Source of the DNA: Bacteroidia bacterium
GTDB lineage: Bacteria; Bacteroidota; Bacteroidia; Chitinophagales; Saprospiraceae
Direction of reading: 5' to 3'
NCBI GenBank assembly: GCA_030426765.1
Contig: JAUHXV010000011.1
Span: forward strand, 1 to 64,000
Length of the DNA stretch: 64,000 nt
The first letter of the stretch is position 1, and the number at the start of each line of letters is the position of its first letter. The notes under the pieces were generated by a model, which worked only from the letters and a program-made list of their open reading frames with translations, was not told the origin of the DNA and did no database searches. Of this stretch, positions 63,703-64,000 are shown piece after piece. A program made the position numbers and the translations under genes.

Positions 63703-63987
63703 CTAGGAATTTTCGCCCAGCTCCTTCTCAATCTGTCGCACATGAAAAAGTGAAAATACCCGCATGACAATAGCAAAGAAAATACCACCTACGCCATAAT
63801 TGCGCATCTCGGGCAACACCTGCGCAAAGGTCAATTGAGAAAGATCCTGTCTGTGCTCATAGCATTCAAGGAGCGCCCCAATGATCGCCCACATGATGAT
63901 GGACGCTATCAACGAAGCTATGAATGGCGTTTCAATCTCGCGCTTATACCATTTCAGGTTTTTTCGTAATCGTTGTTCAGAACGCAT
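63703..63987 (-). CDS. Small two-TM membrane protein
   Basis: The 94-residue protein has a basic N-terminus (MRSEQRLRKNLKWYKREIE), a TM helix (FIASLIASIIMWAIIGALL), a middle loop and a second hydrophobic part (YGVGGIFFAIVMRVFSLFHV), then a charged tail. No family is recognised. Its start lies just inside the window's right edge, so upstream context is missing. The frame looks real because of the clean membrane topology, but support is limited. Confidence 0.6.
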   Translation of the reverse strand: MRSEQRLRKNLKWYKREIETPFIASLIASIIMWAIIGALLECYEHRQDLSQLTFAQVLPEMRNYGVGGIFFAIVMRVFSLFHVRQIEKELGENS

Positions 63988-64000
63988 AATGGGTAAAGAT

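Overview
The window looks like chromosome from a free-living member of the Bacteroidota, most plausibly Saprospiraceae or a close relative. The signs are type IX secretion (T9SS) cargo with C-terminal sorting domains, a GldB-like gliding lipoprotein, ASPIC/UnbV and FG-GAP surface proteins, a DUF4286 protein, promoter-like TTTG / TAnnTTTG pairs with little Shine-Dalgarno signal, and a roughly 500-residue helical protein family that I remember as multi-copy in Saprospiraceae. Family names come from recognising motifs by eye; no search was run.

Layout. 1-1778: 5' part of a secreted protein running off the left edge. 2.2-6.5 kb: UMF1-type transporter, LpxL-type lipid A acyltransferase, small exported protein, TatA, OmpH-like chaperone. 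6.5-12.8 kb: large FG-GAP/ASPIC lipoprotein, site-2 protease with CBS region, acyl-CoA dehydrogenase, DUF4286. 12.8-15.3 kb: DtxR-family regulator, metal-binding lipoprotein/SBP and ABC ATPase, with a DtxR-like operator and no permease. 15.3-28.7 kb: S9 peptidase, T9SS cargo, serine hydrolase, C-terminal processing protease, NadC, beta-barrel protein, GldB, 2OG-Fe(II) oxygenase. 28.7-36.3 kb: accessory stretch with two toxin-antitoxin pairs (Xre/RES and DUF6364/PIN), a T9SS cargo protein, a methyltransferase, very small membrane and lipoprotein genes, and many dispersed repeats. 36.3-38.4 kb: GC-rich GH3-family gene followed by the truncated C-terminus of a helical family protein.

38.4-47.98 kb is an AT-rich island. 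It holds a two-gene operon for a cysteine-rich PKD plus multi-TM protein, a compact restriction-modification locus (nuclease-domain/methylase fusion, specificity subunit, HEPN RNase-like protein, the last two overlapping), a full-length relative of the truncated helical protein, and a divergent short transcript encoding a 21-residue hydrophobic peptide with its own terminator. 48-63.5 kb returns to housekeeping: uvrA, a partial phenylacetate epoxidase cluster (paaE, tetR, paaA, paaB) with a PaaR-like operator, VanY-type carboxypeptidase, redoxin, LpxD-like acyltransferase, Tat-exported aminotransferase, T9SS cargo and polA.

The most unusual points are: (1) the RM-HEPN locus, where the specificity subunit has no ATG and its frame opens exactly at an A6 run near the end of the methylase gene; (2) the helical protein/short-peptide pair and its truncated paralogue at the other side of the island; (3) the cytosolic-N-terminus PKD/TM protein; (4) a 170-bp intergenic repeat lying next to both toxin-antitoxin operons; (5) several families of REP-like palindromes and short-period arrays filling the gaps between genes. 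No rRNA, tRNA or CRISPR array was recognised.
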